From Aedoeadaptatus acetigenes (GTDB lineage Bacteria; Bacillota; Clostridia; Tissierellales; Peptoniphilaceae), in assembly GCF_025566985.1 (NCBI RefSeq), contig NZ_JAOQJD010000006.1, positions 1 through 64,000 of the forward strand: 64,000 nt of DNA, written 5' to 3'. Position 1 is the stretch's first letter. Each line of letters opens with the position of its first letter. Positions 51,049 through 61,900 of the stretch are shown here, in pieces. The notes below the pieces were generated by a model, which saw only the letters and a list, made by a program, of their open reading frames with translations, did not search any database and was not told where the DNA came from. Position numbers and translations under genes: made by a program.

Positions 51049-51894
51049 ATGAAACGACGGCTGCCCTTTCACCTGGCCATGATTCTCTTTGCTCTTATCG
51101 CCGTAGCCGTATTGATCTATCCCTCGGCGAATATGGTCCTCATGAGCTTCAAGCCCACGGGAGGCGGGGGATGGACTTTGGCCAATTATCGAGAGATCCT
51201 CACCGAGTCCATGTACACCGCGGCCATTAAAAATTCCGTGGGGATTTCCCTCTTTTCAAGCGTCGTGGCCATTGTCTTTACCACGGTGACTACCTACGCC
51301 ATCGTGAGCCGGTCGAAAAAGCTCAGAGAAACCTTTGTGGTCATCGCGAACATGACCTCAAACTTCGCCGGCATTCCCCTGGCCTTCGCCTACATTATTC
51401 TCCTGGGCTCCTCCGGCGTGCTCCTTATCTTCGGCCGCCGCGCCGGCATCGACTGGTTGGCGAATTACAATCTCTATTCTCCCTGGGGCCTTTGCATCGT
51501 GTACCTCTACTTTCAACTGCCCATGGGCATTATCCTCCTTCTGCCCATTTACGACGCTCTGGACAAGGGATGGAGGGAATCGGCGGAGCTTTTAGGGGCG
51601 AGCAGCTTTCAATACTGGCGGCGCATCGGCCTGCCCGTGCTCATGCCCTCCATCGTCGGCGTCTTCGCCATGATGTTTGCCAACGCCATGGGCGCCTACG
51701 CTTCCGCCGAGGCCTTGACGGGCACCGGAGTGAACCTCCTCTCCATACGCATCGCCAACACGGTGACCGGGGATATTTTCGCCCGGCCGGAAATCGGCGC
51801 GGCCCTCTCCGTATTGCTGGCGATGATTCTTCTCGTCAATATGATTCTGGGCGACAAACTGGCCAAGCGGGCCGAGAAAGTGAGTAAAGGATGA
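51049..51894 (+). CDS. ABC importer permease subunit 1
   Basis: The 281-residue protein has six membrane spans and the conserved EAA loop ESAELLGASSFQYWRRIGLPVLMPSIVG that contacts the ATPase. It belongs to the binding-protein-dependent permease family (PotB/ThiP-like). AAAGGAG lies 7 bases before ATG 51049. Its stop overlaps the next start (ATGA), so both permeases are made together and probably form a heterodimer. Confidence 0.88.
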   Translation: MKRRLPFHLAMILFALIAVAVLIYPSANMVLMSFKPTGGGGWTLANYREILTESMYTAAIKNSVGISLFSSVVAIVFTTVTTYAIVSRSKKLRETFVVIANMTSNFAGIPLAFAYIILLGSSGVLLIFGRRAGIDWLANYNLYSPWGLCIVYLYFQLPMGIILLLPIYDALDKGWRESAELLGASSFQYWRRIGLPVLMPSIVGVFAMMFANAMGAYASAEALTGTGVNLLSIRIANTVTGDIFARPEIGAALSVLLAMILLVNMILGDKLAKRAEKVSKG

Positions 51895-52670
51895 AAAAAT
51901 TTGCTAAAAACGCCGCCATCGTCCTCATGCTTCTGTACCTCTTCGTGCCCTTGCTGGCCACATTGCTTTACGCCACCTCCACGGACTGGTCTTCCACCAT
52001 GCTCCCCAGAGGCGCCACCCTCGCCTGGTTCGGGAAGCTTCTTACGAACAAAACCTTCCTCCGCGCCTTGGGACGCACTTGCATTCTGTCGCTTATCGCT
52101 GTCAGCCTGGGCGCCGCGATCATCGTGCCGAGCATCTTTGCCATTTACGTCTACTACCCGCGCCTCGAGAAGGTGGCGGAGGGCATGGTCATCGCATGCT
52201 ACGCCTTTCCCGGTGTCATTCTGGCATTCGCTTTAATGAACACCTACGCCGCTTTGGGCATCCCCATGCTCACCGTGGTGGTGGGATCCTACATTCTTTT
52301 CATCTATCCTATGATTCGCCAGGGCACCCTAAACAGCCTCAGGGCCATCGGCGCACAGACCCTGATGGAGTCGGCGGAAATCCTCGGGGCGAGCCCCTGG
52401 ACGACCTTCAGAAAAGTCATCCTGCCGACGATTATGCCCGGCGTATTTTCCGCATGTCTCTTCAGTTTTTCCACCCTCTTCGGCGAATTCGTCATCATTA
52501 ACTTGGTGGTGGGATCGAAATTTGAAACGGTGCAAATCTTTTTAAGAAAATCCCTCTCCGTCAACGGGCACATGGCCTCGGCCATTGTCATTCTCTACTT
52601 TATCGTCATCAGCGTCATTACCTTTGGCGCCATAGGCCTTACGAGAAAACAGAAAGGATACGAGGCGTAA
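51891..52670 (+). CDS. ABC importer permease subunit 2
   Basis: The 259-residue protein is the partner permease, with six spans and its own EAA loop (MESAEILGASPWTTFRKVILPTIMPGVFSA). It resembles PotC-type subunits. It overlaps the first permease gene by four bases and is followed by the ATPase gene after one base, so the transporter subunits are translationally coupled. Confidence 0.88.
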   Translation: MKKFAKNAAIVLMLLYLFVPLLATLLYATSTDWSSTMLPRGATLAWFGKLLTNKTFLRALGRTCILSLIAVSLGAAIIVPSIFAIYVYYPRLEKVAEGMVIACYAFPGVILAFALMNTYAALGIPMLTVVVGSYILFIYPMIRQGTLNSLRAIGAQTLMESAEILGASPWTTFRKVILPTIMPGVFSACLFSFSTLFGEFVIINLVVGSKFETVQIFLRKSLSVNGHMASAIVILYFIVISVITFGAIGLTRKQKGYEA

Positions 52671-52671
52671 T

Positions 52672-53676
52672 ATGAGCTTTATCGAAATCAACAATTTAAG
52701 AAAATCCTTCGGTAACACGGAAGTGCTTCACGGATTGAACCTAAAAATTGCCCGCGGCCAATTGGCCACCCTCCTGGGCCCCTCCGGCTGCGGAAAATCC
52801 ACATTGCTCAGGGCCATTGCCGGACTAAATACCATCGACGAAGGCGAAATCATTATCGACGGCAGGCGCGTCGACGGTCTGGCCCCGAAAGACCGCGGCC
52901 TGGGCATGGTCTTTCAACACTACGCCCTCTTTCCCAACATGAACGTGCTGGACAATGTAAAATTCGGCCTGGATATGAAAGGCGTGGACAAAAAGACTCG
53001 AGACACGGAAGCGAAAAAGATGATCGACCTGGTGGGCCTCGCGGGAAAAGAAGAAGCCTATCCGACCAATCTCTCCGGCGGGCAGCAACAGCGGGTGGCT
53101 CTGGCGCGGAGTTTGGTCACCAAGCCTGACGTCCTTCTCTTGGACGAGCCCTTAAGCGCCTTGGACGCGCAGATCCGCGTGCAGCTACGGGGGCTCATTA
53201 AATCCCTTCAGGCGGAACTTGGCATTACGGTGATCCTCGTCACCCACGATCAGGAAGAGGCCATGAGCATGAGCGATTACATTTTCGTCATGAATCAGGG
53301 CCACATCGTGCAGGAAGGCTCGCCCACCTACATCTACCGCCATCCCCAATCGGAATTCGCCACCCGCTTTATCGGCGACTACAATCTCTTTACGAAAGAA
53401 GAAGCGGCCGCCATGGGCGCCGACGATCACGCGGATTACAGCTACGTGGCCATTCGCCCGGAAGTGCTCTCCTTGGAAGCCATCGACGACGCCTACGTTT
53501 ACGAAGGCAAGGTCATTCGCACCTCCATGCGCGGCTCCATCTATCGCCTGTACATCGAATTGGACGGGAAAAAGATGCTGAAGCTGGATCAGCTGAACCG
53601 AAGCGCCAATATGCGGCGCGTCGGCGACAAGGTGACAGTGTATATGCCGAAATCGGAAATCATCGGGATGGTGTAG
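52672..53676 (+). CDS. ABC importer ATP-binding subunit (PotA/FbpC-like)
   Basis: The 334-residue ATPase has Walker A GPSGCGKST, signature LSGGQQQRVALARSL, Walker B VLLLDEPLSALD and the His-loop VTHDQEEAMSM. The C-terminal 100 residues form a TOBE-like regulatory domain (VAIRPEVLSLEAIDD). This is the common architecture of polyamine, sugar, iron and phosphonate importers. It completes the transporter, and the metallophosphoesterase gene follows after three bases. Confidence 0.92.
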   Translation: MSFIEINNLRKSFGNTEVLHGLNLKIARGQLATLLGPSGCGKSTLLRAIAGLNTIDEGEIIIDGRRVDGLAPKDRGLGMVFQHYALFPNMNVLDNVKFGLDMKGVDKKTRDTEAKKMIDLVGLAGKEEAYPTNLSGGQQQRVALARSLVTKPDVLLLDEPLSALDAQIRVQLRGLIKSLQAELGITVILVTHDQEEAMSMSDYIFVMNQGHIVQEGSPTYIYRHPQSEFATRFIGDYNLFTKEEAAAMGADDHADYSYVAIRPEVLSLEAIDDAYVYEGKVIRTSMRGSIYRLYIELDGKKMLKLDQLNRSANMRRVGDKVTVYMPKSEIIGMV

Positions 53677-53679
53677 GCC

Positions 53680-54501
53680 ATGAAACTGCTTCAACTCACC
53701 GATCTTCACTTCGGCTCCTTTCCCTTTAAAGGAGAAGACAAGCGCACGGAAGCCCTGGTGCGGAACATGGTCAAGGCCCTGGAGCCGGACCTCCTCGTCC
53801 TCACCGGCGACATTCACTGGTCCCTGGAATCGGGAAGTCTTACGATTCTATCCGGCGTTTTGGACTTTTTCGACAGCCTGCGCGTCCCGATCGCCATTAC
53901 TTGGGGCAATCACGACAGCGAAAGCGTCTATAATCGCCGGGTGCTGAAGGAACTGGTGTATCACATGAAACACCACGTGGAAAAGCGGGGCCTCGCCTCC
54001 GTGGAAGGGCGGGAGCTCTACTATTTCGACGCAGGAAACTACCGCCTGTACTTTTTAGACAGCGGCGACTACGACGAGGACCACAACTACGCCTACGTCT
54101 ACGAAGAGCAGATCCGAGACCTTATCGCCCTGGACGGCGGGGAAGGAAAAGAAGGCCTCTTGTTTATGCACATTCCCGTGGTGGAATTCGACGACGCGAA
54201 AAAAGCCGGCCTGGCCGTGGGCAACAAAGACGAAACCGTCTGTGCTCCGGTGAAAAACACAGGCCTGGTAGACGCTTTATTAAAAGAAAGCACCGTCCGC
54301 CACATTTTCGTGGGCCACGATCACGACAACGACTTCACCGCCAATTGGCGGGGGATGAACCTTTACTACGGCCGCATCACCGGCTACAACGCCTACGGCG
54401 ACTTGCCCCGGGGGGCGCGGCTCATCGAGCTTACGGATGCAGGCGTTGAAAGTCGAATTGTGGAAGAAAGCCTTGACACGGAGCTTTCATCTCACTTATA
54501 A
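53680..54501 (+). CDS. calcineurin-like metallophosphoesterase
   Basis: The 273-residue enzyme carries the metal-site motifs of calcineurin-like phosphoesterases in order: DLH in LLQLTDLHFGS, GD in LVLTGDIHWS, GNHD in ITWGNHDSE, a conserved His in FMHIPVVEF, and GHDHDND near the end. It resembles Icc/purple-acid-type cytosolic esterases. There is no signal peptide. Translation is coupled to the ABC operon, so it may process the imported compound. Its last 28 bases contain the rpsF promoter. Confidence 0.88.
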   Translation: MKLLQLTDLHFGSFPFKGEDKRTEALVRNMVKALEPDLLVLTGDIHWSLESGSLTILSGVLDFFDSLRVPIAITWGNHDSESVYNRRVLKELVYHMKHHVEKRGLASVEGRELYYFDAGNYRLYFLDSGDYDEDHNYAYVYEEQIRDLIALDGGEGKEGLLFMHIPVVEFDDAKKAGLAVGNKDETVCAPVKNTGLVDALLKESTVRHIFVGHDHDNDFTANWRGMNLYYGRITGYNAYGDLPRGARLIELTDAGVESRIVEESLDTELSSHL

Positions 54502-54502
54502 T
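54473..54502 (+). promoter_or_regulatory. rpsF operon promoter inside the phosphoesterase gene
   Basis: TTGACA (54473-54478), an 18-base spacer and TATAAT (54497-54502) lie across the end of the phosphoesterase gene. The 61-base leader contains a CTCGAT-CA-ATCGAG hairpin followed by GCCGTC. Many rpsF leaders bind the S6:S18 complex through a structured CCG element, so feedback control is possible. Confidence 0.75.
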
Positions 54503-54563
54503 GGATCAGATAGTTATCCTTGCTCGATCAATCGAGCCGTCAGTCCACAAGGAGGTGACAGAC

Positions 54564-54848
54564 TTGAACAATTATGAAGTAATCCTTATGTTCTATCCCG
54601 ACGCCGAATCTGAAAGACGTGTAAAACAATACGAACGTTTAAAAGGCATCATTGCCGAAGGTGGCGTCATTAAATCGGAAGACGAATGGGGCACGCGCAA
54701 GCTGGCCTATGAAATCGAAGATTACAAAGAAGCATTCTATGTGCTCGTCGAATTCGATGCAGAACCCGGCGTAATCAAAGAATTCAGCCGTATTGCAAGT
54801 ATTTCCGATACGGTCATGCGTCACATGGTCGTCCGCGTAGATGAATAA
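54564..54848 (+). CDS. rpsF: 30S ribosomal protein S6
   Basis: The 94-residue protein (NNYEVILMFYPDAESERRVKQYERL, then DEWGTRKLAYEIEDYKEAFYVLVEF and MRHMVVRVDE) is bS6, which binds S18 in the platform of the small subunit. The TTG at 54564 is the start, since the full AAGGAGGTGA site lies 5 bases upstream; the frame runs back to 54501 without such a site. It begins the conserved rpsF-ssb-rpsR operon. Confidence 0.95.
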   Translation: MNNYEVILMFYPDAESERRVKQYERLKGIIAEGGVIKSEDEWGTRKLAYEIEDYKEAFYVLVEFDAEPGVIKEFSRIASISDTVMRHMVVRVDE

Positions 54849-54868
54849 GAAACGGGATTGGTGATATC

Positions 54869-55363
54869 GTGAATTTAGTTGTACTTTACGGGAGACTGAC
54901 GAGAGATCCGGAGCTTCGCTATAGCCAAAACGGCATGGCAAACACCTTTGCCACCATCGCCGTGGATCGCGGCATGAGTCGCGAAAAGCGCCAGGAAGCT
55001 GAAGCGGCCGGCCGGCCCACCGCCGATTTTATCGGCATTAAAGCCTTTGGAACCACTGCCGAACTTTTAGGCAATTACTTCCACAAAGGCAATCGCATCG
55101 CCGTGGAAGGTCGAATTTCCACGGGCAGCTACGAAAAAAACGGCGAACGCGTCTATACCACCGACGTCATCGTCAACCGCGTCCACTTCATCGAAAGTGC
55201 GAAAGAAGCGGGCAATGCACAAGGTGGCCAAAACATGGCGCCGCCGACGAATATGGCTTATCAATCGAACAATCAAGCTCAAGCGAGCAATCCTTCCGGC
55301 TTCGGTCCGAAATCCGACGACGAAGGGTATTACCCGATCGACAACAATGATATCCCATTTTAA
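54869..55363 (+). CDS. ssb: single-stranded DNA-binding protein
   Basis: The 164-residue protein has the N-terminal OB fold (about 1-105: VVLYGRLTRDPELRYSQNGMANTFATIAVDRG, FIGIKAFGTTAELLGNYFHKGNRIAVEGRI), a Gln/Asn-rich linker and the acidic tip NNDIPF that recruits repair and replication proteins. A GTG start at 54869 is preceded by a weak GGTGAT site. It is the housekeeping SSB, in contrast to the OB-fold proteins of the ICE. Confidence 0.95.
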   Translation: MNLVVLYGRLTRDPELRYSQNGMANTFATIAVDRGMSREKRQEAEAAGRPTADFIGIKAFGTTAELLGNYFHKGNRIAVEGRISTGSYEKNGERVYTTDVIVNRVHFIESAKEAGNAQGGQNMAPPTNMAYQSNNQAQASNPSGFGPKSDDEGYYPIDNNDIPF

Positions 55364-55384
55364 CCAAGGTTAAGGGGTGAGAAC

Positions 55385-55609
55385 ATGCAAAGAAGATATC
55401 GTTCCAGAAAAAAAGTCTGCATTTACTGTGCAGATAAGGAAAAACAAATCGACTATAAAGACACGCAAACATTAAAGCGCTTTATTTCCGACCGCGGGAA
55501 GATCCTTCCCCGTCGCGTCACCGGCGCCTGCGCCAAGCACCAACGGAAGATTACCACGGCCATTAAACGCGCCAGACAAGTGGCACTTCTGCCTTACAGC
55601 GCAGACTAA
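55385..55609 (+). CDS. rpsR: 30S ribosomal protein S18
   Basis: The 74-residue protein (RRYRSRKKVCIYCADKEKQIDYKD, TLKRFISDRGKILPRRVTGACAKHQRKITTAIKRARQVALLPYS) is bS18. It keeps cysteines CxxC near the N-terminus and CxxH later, so it is the zinc-binding (C+) form. AGGGGTGAG precedes the ATG. It ends the operon before a strong terminator. Confidence 0.96.
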   Translation: MQRRYRSRKKVCIYCADKEKQIDYKDTQTLKRFISDRGKILPRRVTGACAKHQRKITTAIKRARQVALLPYSAD

Positions 55610-55630
55610 TCACATTTTAAATACACACAG

Positions 55631-55655
55631 CTCCCGCTTCGGCGGGAGTTTTTTT
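55631..55655 (+). terminator. terminator after rpsR
   Basis: CTCCCGC-TTCG-GCGGGAG followed by seven T. Confidence 0.95.
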
Positions 55656-55821
55656 ATTGAAAAAATTCAGTCGTCAAGGCATCTTCATTTGATAAAAAGA
55701 AAACATCCTTCAATTGTTAACCGGAGTTATTTCGGGATGAAAAGTTGAAAATCAGCTGTTTGTACGGGAAGTATGGAATTAAAAAGAACCCTGGATTACG
55801 CAAATTTTTAAAAGAAAAAGC

Positions 55822-55874
55822 TTGACCGAGAAAAAGCCTTCGAATATTCTATAAATGATATTTGATATCAAATA
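55822..55874 (+). promoter_or_regulatory. promoter and palindromic operator of the SLH surface-protein gene
   Basis: TTGACC (55822-55827), a 17-base spacer and TATTCT (55845-55850) form a promoter. A perfect 16-base palindrome TATTTGATATCAAATA lies at 55859-55874, in the early transcript, where a repressor would block transcription. The regulator is not identified; a metal-responsive repressor would fit the surface-protein role but is only a guess. The rest of the 55,656-55,932 gap shows no gene. Confidence 0.6.
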
Positions 55875-55932
55875 AAGAGAATCGGAGTTTGTTCGATACC
55901 TCGGTATCATTCATAATTAACAGGAGGACAGA

Positions 55933-58900
55933 ATGAAGAGAAGACAAAAACTAAGCTTGGCCATGGCTTTTTTAACGGTCATGGGCTCAGCTCAACCGAT
56001 TTTCGCTTTTACGCCGGCGAAAGAAGAAACAAAGAAGGCGATTGTATCAAAGGCGGATGCCATTTTAACCAATCCCGCCATTCAAAAGCATTTGTTGGGC
56101 ACCGATTACTTGGCTCCGAAACATAATTCTACTTATACGCCGGGCATCGATCTCGGCGACTACGAAGATGTGGAAGGCAAGGGAAAGCTTTACGGCAAGG
56201 ATTCCTATATTTTAACGCCGGATCAAATCATCGAAACACCTTGGTACGAAATTTATAATTTGGTGGCTCGCGCCAAAGGAAGTATAAATAGCCTAGATGA
56301 AGCGAAAGCACAACGTTTACTCAGCGAACTGGATACGATTCTACAAATCTATGCTTTAAATAGCGACACGAAACTAAAAGAGGACGGCGACTATCAAGGC
56401 AATTACAAGCTTGTCGACGTTCAATTAGTGGACAGCGACGGGCAAACGAATATCTACAAAGATTTAGGTACGGAAAAAGCGGATGTAAAGGATCTCTTCC
56501 AAGAAATGGAAGTGACCAAATGGGGCAATGAGCTGGAAGTGCTTTTTGTCGCCAATAAAAACAAAGTATCTAAAATCAATAGTATGGTAATGAAGAGCGT
56601 AGCGGGAAAAGAAATTCGCGTTTCCCTCGGCTCCGGTGACGCACAAGATCCGACGAAGACGAACTTAGTCGCCATCCCCATTCCTGCTGAATTAGACGGC
56701 TCGCAACTCGTCGTCGAAAGCATGAGTTATGTGGACAATCAAGGTGCCACAAAGCGAACGGGACCTTTCGGTATTAAAATTGACTACAATACCATGACTA
56801 AATCAGCGGATAATTACAGCCGTTACGAGAAAAAGACGAAGACGAGAATTAAATATTGGATTAAGCGCGGTGAAATTTTAATCGGTAAGTATTTGGATGC
56901 CGATGTGCCGAAGGATCAAGAACGGATTAAAACGGTGCGGAAAAGCATTGAAAAGCTTAACCAATTGCGCAATTCCGAGACGCCGTCGATGACGGAAGCT
57001 TTAAACATCGCTCAGCCGATTTACGAAATCGAAAATACATTTACATTGCTTGAAATTTTAAATGAGCGTATTTATGAAGCCATGGACGATTTAGATTCGG
57101 GCACCATTTACAATGATAAAAAGTATACCAAGGAAAGCTTGGAAGCTTTTAGAAATTATCTCGAGAAAACGGAACAAGAAGCAGGCGATATGGATGTGCC
57201 GGAATTGGTTTCAAAGATCAGTGAGGTGCAAACTGCCAGCCAAAATAACATCCTGAAATACAATACGGAAGCCTTACAAAAACTTGTAGATCAGGCGGAA
57301 AAGTACAAGGCGGAATATTATGAAGAAGAATCCTTTGCCAAGTTTAATGTCGTAAAGATTCAAGCGAAAAAGTGGATTAAAGATAATGCGACCTATTCGC
57401 CGAGCTTAGATGAAACACAGGATCATATAAGGGCATTGGAGCGGGCGATCAATGAACTGCAAGCGAAACCCGGCGTGCAACCGCCTGAAATCAAGGAAGA
57501 TGAGCCGGGAAAACAAGGGAAAGTGATGTACTCCATCCCCGTAACTTGTTCAGATGATGCCGTAGGGAAGTGTTTGGCAGGTCCCGTTAAGTATATTCCC
57601 TCGGAAAAGAAATATATTTTCTCCTTTAAGAAAGATGGGGATAATTTTGTAGCAGGCGTCGATTACTATGCTAGCAATTTTTCCGTGAAACCGGGCAAGG
57701 TGCTTAAAACATCGGAAACAATTGATCGCCAGCCGGTCGTGGAAGAAGTTGAGCTTATTGATCCGGGTACCGACTTTGGCAAGATATATACGAATGTAAA
57801 ATACTATGATGGGAATAGGATGGGCGTACAAGACAAAAATTCCATCAGATTCAACTTAGATACCGCCAACCAACAATTAATCGGCGGCGAGGAAGACAAG
57901 CCGTCTACAGAACCTTATGATGTTACAATCGAGTATCAAAACCAAAATGGCGCCGGCAAGACCCATATGGAAAGCTTGGTATCGGAAAAAGCGACGTATG
58001 ATCCGGTACAAAAGACCCTTACTTTCTACGCTAGTCCTGAAATGGACGGCAAGAAAGTAAAGTCTTACCTTGAAAATATTAATTACGCTCCGAAGGGAAC
58101 GTATATACCGGCGGATATTACGAAGAAAGTGGAATATGGTTTAGTATCCGAAAAGGCGGATGTGGATGGAGTAGCTGCTGAAAAAGCGGATGTTCCCATG
58201 GCATTTGTCTTAAAGTATGACATCGATTCCAAAGAGAAAATTGCAGTTAACACCGACGTGGTCATTGGCCATAGCGACAAGCAAACGCAAAAAACCGGCG
58301 ACACCATTTACCTTCACGTAAAAGGCGGAAAAGTGAAGACGACGAAAGAAGAATTAAAAGAATTGCAACTGGCGTTGCAAAACCGCATCAGTGATTTAAA
58401 AACCAATCACGGCATGGTTTCTAAAATTCTTCCCGAAGAAATCGACGTCTTCGACCACGTCGATCGCGGCGGCTCCGAAGAAAAAGTTGTTACAAAGAAA
58501 GTTAAAATTAACGACGCCATAAAAGAGGCACTTGGCCGCGCAGAAACAATGGATACGAAAGATCCCGAAAAGATCAAAACGTGCATAAAAGAATTAGAGG
58601 ATCTCTCCCTTTCGATTTTGCCTTGGGTTAGCTTTATAAATGCAGTGGACGGCGAATCGCAAAATCTTGAAAAGTATAAGGCGGACACCCATTTCATCCA
58701 ATCGACGGTGGAAAAGGCGGAAAAAGAATGGAAAGAAATAAAAGGAAAAACCACGGCCGCTATTTCCCGCGAGGATATTCGCACGTATTCCCAAACCCTT
58801 ACTTCTCTCTATGACGGATTACGTTTAGATCCGGCACCCTTGGAAAAGCTCATAAAAGACGGGGAAGAAAAGATTCAATCGGGCAAATATCAAGATGCCG

Positions 58901-61900
58901 GCGTCAAGGCGCTTAAAGAAACAATCGACGGCTACAAAGAGCCGGACATCAGCTATCAACCTTATCCTGGCGGCCCGAAAATTGATTATAAGGGTAACTC
59001 CAACTCGAAAGGGGCGAAAGCCTACCTCGCCGACATTAAGGCGCCGAAGTCTACTTATGAGAAAGATCCAAGTGACACGACGCAAAACGGCACCAATCTG
59101 GATACATCGGTTTACGATAGCTGGGTCTACCGTGTGGATGCCGGGATCAAGGCATTAAAACTGAAAGAAGTCGGCGATTTAAGTAAGGCGGCCTTAGAAG
59201 AGGCCATTGAAAAGGCTGAAAAGGCGCTGGAAAAGAACAAGTCGAAAGAGGCAAAGGACACGTTGCGTGCGGCTATCGCCGAAGCGGAAAAGGCAAAAGA
59301 CTTTACGGAACAAGATAAAATCGATGAAGCGGTCGCAAAGTTAAATGCCGCTGTAAAAACTTACGAAGCATCGAAGGATGTCTTTAAAACCGAAGCCTTA
59401 CAAGCTGAAATCGACAAGGCGAAAAAGCTTTTAGATGCAACGAAGAAAGAAGAAGAAGTCAATGAAAAGCTGGCCATTGCTATTCAAACGGCGGAAAAAG
59501 GCTTGAAGGCAGACAGCCAAGAAAAAGTCGATGCTGCTTTAAAGGCCTTACAAGCCGCCGTGGAAGAATTCCAAGCTTCACCCGATCGAGCGGATCCGAA
59601 CGTGCAGATTGAAGCGACGAAGACCGTCAACATTCAGTTGTATAAAGAAAATAAAGATGAGCCATCCATGGCCAACAGTGCCCTTTGGAATCAAGGAAAG
59701 CTTACCAAAGAGAACGGCAAATGGTATTTGGAAATGCAGTGGGTCGACATGACTGCAGGTGAGGGCAATCAAGTGACCGGTGCCATTACGGATCTTTCCT
59801 ATGCTGTAAATGGTGAAATGAAAAAAGCCCAAGTCTTAGCAAAACGTGATGTAACAGTGGGCTCCAACAAGTATGAGTCACCGACTCGTGTAAAAATCGA
59901 AGTGGCGGAAAATCAACAATTTGTTCCCGTTAAGGTATCTTACAAGACATCCCTCGGACCTCAAGAACACTCTCCGGCAGCGCGCATCGCCATCGATTGG
60001 CAATCGGCGACCGACGGCTTTAACGAAAACACCTACAAAGTGGACAAGGGGCAATTAATCGATGCCGTCAAACTTTATGAGATGTTGGCGAAGGCCGCAC
60101 AGGGCGTCAATCAAGATTTAATTAACGGCCTAAAGACAAATCTTGAAAAGGCAAATGCAGTGATCAAAAACGGCGACGCGACCATTCAAGAGGTCAAAGA
60201 CGTTTACAGCGACTTGGATAAAGCGGGTAGCGCCGTCAAATTTGCCGATGAAATTTACCGCGTGCATTTAACACAATTAAAGGCCAATCTCAACGAATTC
60301 AAAGGTGAAACAGGTAAGTACACGGTAGAGTCCTTGGAAAAATACGAAACTGTTATTACCCAAGGGGAAAAGGCATTAAAAGATGCGAAAACCTACGATG
60401 AAATTAAAGCGGCTTACGACGCTATTAAATCCATCGACGATAATCTACGCTACGACACCTCGGCCTTAGAAGCCAAAGTCGAAAAAGCTTCCGCCATGAT
60501 GAACGGCAAGTACACGCAAGAAAGCAAAGATAATCTAGATGTCAAAATCAAGGATGCGAAGAAGTGGATTCGAGAAGCAAAAGAAAAAGGCATTAAAGCC
60601 GGGTATAAGGCGCTCGATCTGACCAAGGCTTTAGATGCCGCCATGAAGGGCATGGTGGCAGAAGGTGAAGCACCGGAGAAAGCAGATAAGACGGAGCTGA
60701 AAGATCTTATTCGCGAATGTGAAGGGATGGATCTCAGCAAGTATACCGATGACAGTAAAACGGAATTTGAGAAGAAATTAAACGAAGCGAAAACTGTAGT
60801 AAGTGACGATGCGGCAACGAAGGAAGATGTCGCCGATGCCTTAAACGATTTGAAGGCGGCAAAAGAGGGGCTTGTAGAAAAGCAAGCACCGAAGGAACAA
60901 GTGACGGTGACTTTCATGAGCGACAAGGGAACCTCACCAGCTGCCGTCACCGTCGATAAAGGCATGGTGATTTACGCCCCCGCCGGCTTTGAAGAAAATG
61001 TTTCAAAAGTCAAGGAAGGTGAGGTTACCTATGTTTTCAAAGGCTGGTTCGACGGCAATGAAAAATTCGACTTTTCAATGCCTGTTAATGGCAACAAAAC
61101 GTTAATCGCTCGCTGGGAACAAGTGGAAGTGCCTGCCGATCAAGAGGCTATTTACAATGTAGAATTTTCTTGGAAGATGACGAATAGTGATGACGACGCC
61201 ATGATGGGGACGGTCTTTAAACATCCCGCCCAATTGATCGTCAAAGATAATAAGGCTTTCTTCAGAGTAGAACTGCAAGATGCAAGCGAAGGAATCTACG
61301 TTACCGACATGGCCTATAAAGGTGAAACCCTCGTGCCGTCGAAGACGACAGAGGTGACCGTCGACGGTGTTACTCAAACGAAGCCTGCAGCATTTGATAT
61401 TCCCGTGGATATGAATGATGTGAATAAGACCTTTAGATTGACAGTGACCGTTGGGGCAAAGGGAATGCCGGGCAAGGCATCGGCAGACCTTGTCGTCGAT
61501 GGCGGAGGGAAAACCTCGGCACAACCTGCGCCTCGAGTGGACAAGAAGGCACTGAATCAATTAATCGCCGAATGCGATGCTTTGGATCTAAGTCGATATG
61601 AAGAAAAGGGCAAGAGTGACTTCATAGCGGCACTGAAAGATGCGAAGGCTGTTTCTGAAAAGAGCACCGCAACCAAAGAGGATGTGGAACTGGCATTGAC
61701 GAAACTGCAACAGGCAAAAGGGGCTTTGGTACAAAAGAAAACGCCGAAGCCTGAAGAAAAACCGGATACGCCGAAACCTGATGTGAAGCCGGATACGAAA
61801 AAACCTGATGTGAAGCCGGGTCATTCCGGAGGCAGGCGGCATTTCTCTCCGGCACCGTCGAAGCCTGAAGGAAAACATACGGAACCCGGAAAGAGCCAAA

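Noticed and set aside
58895..59158. short plus-strand ORF inside the SLH gene
   Set aside because: No ribosome site, composition typical of a shifted frame, and the host frame keeps structured domains here, unlike the nested TnpV case.
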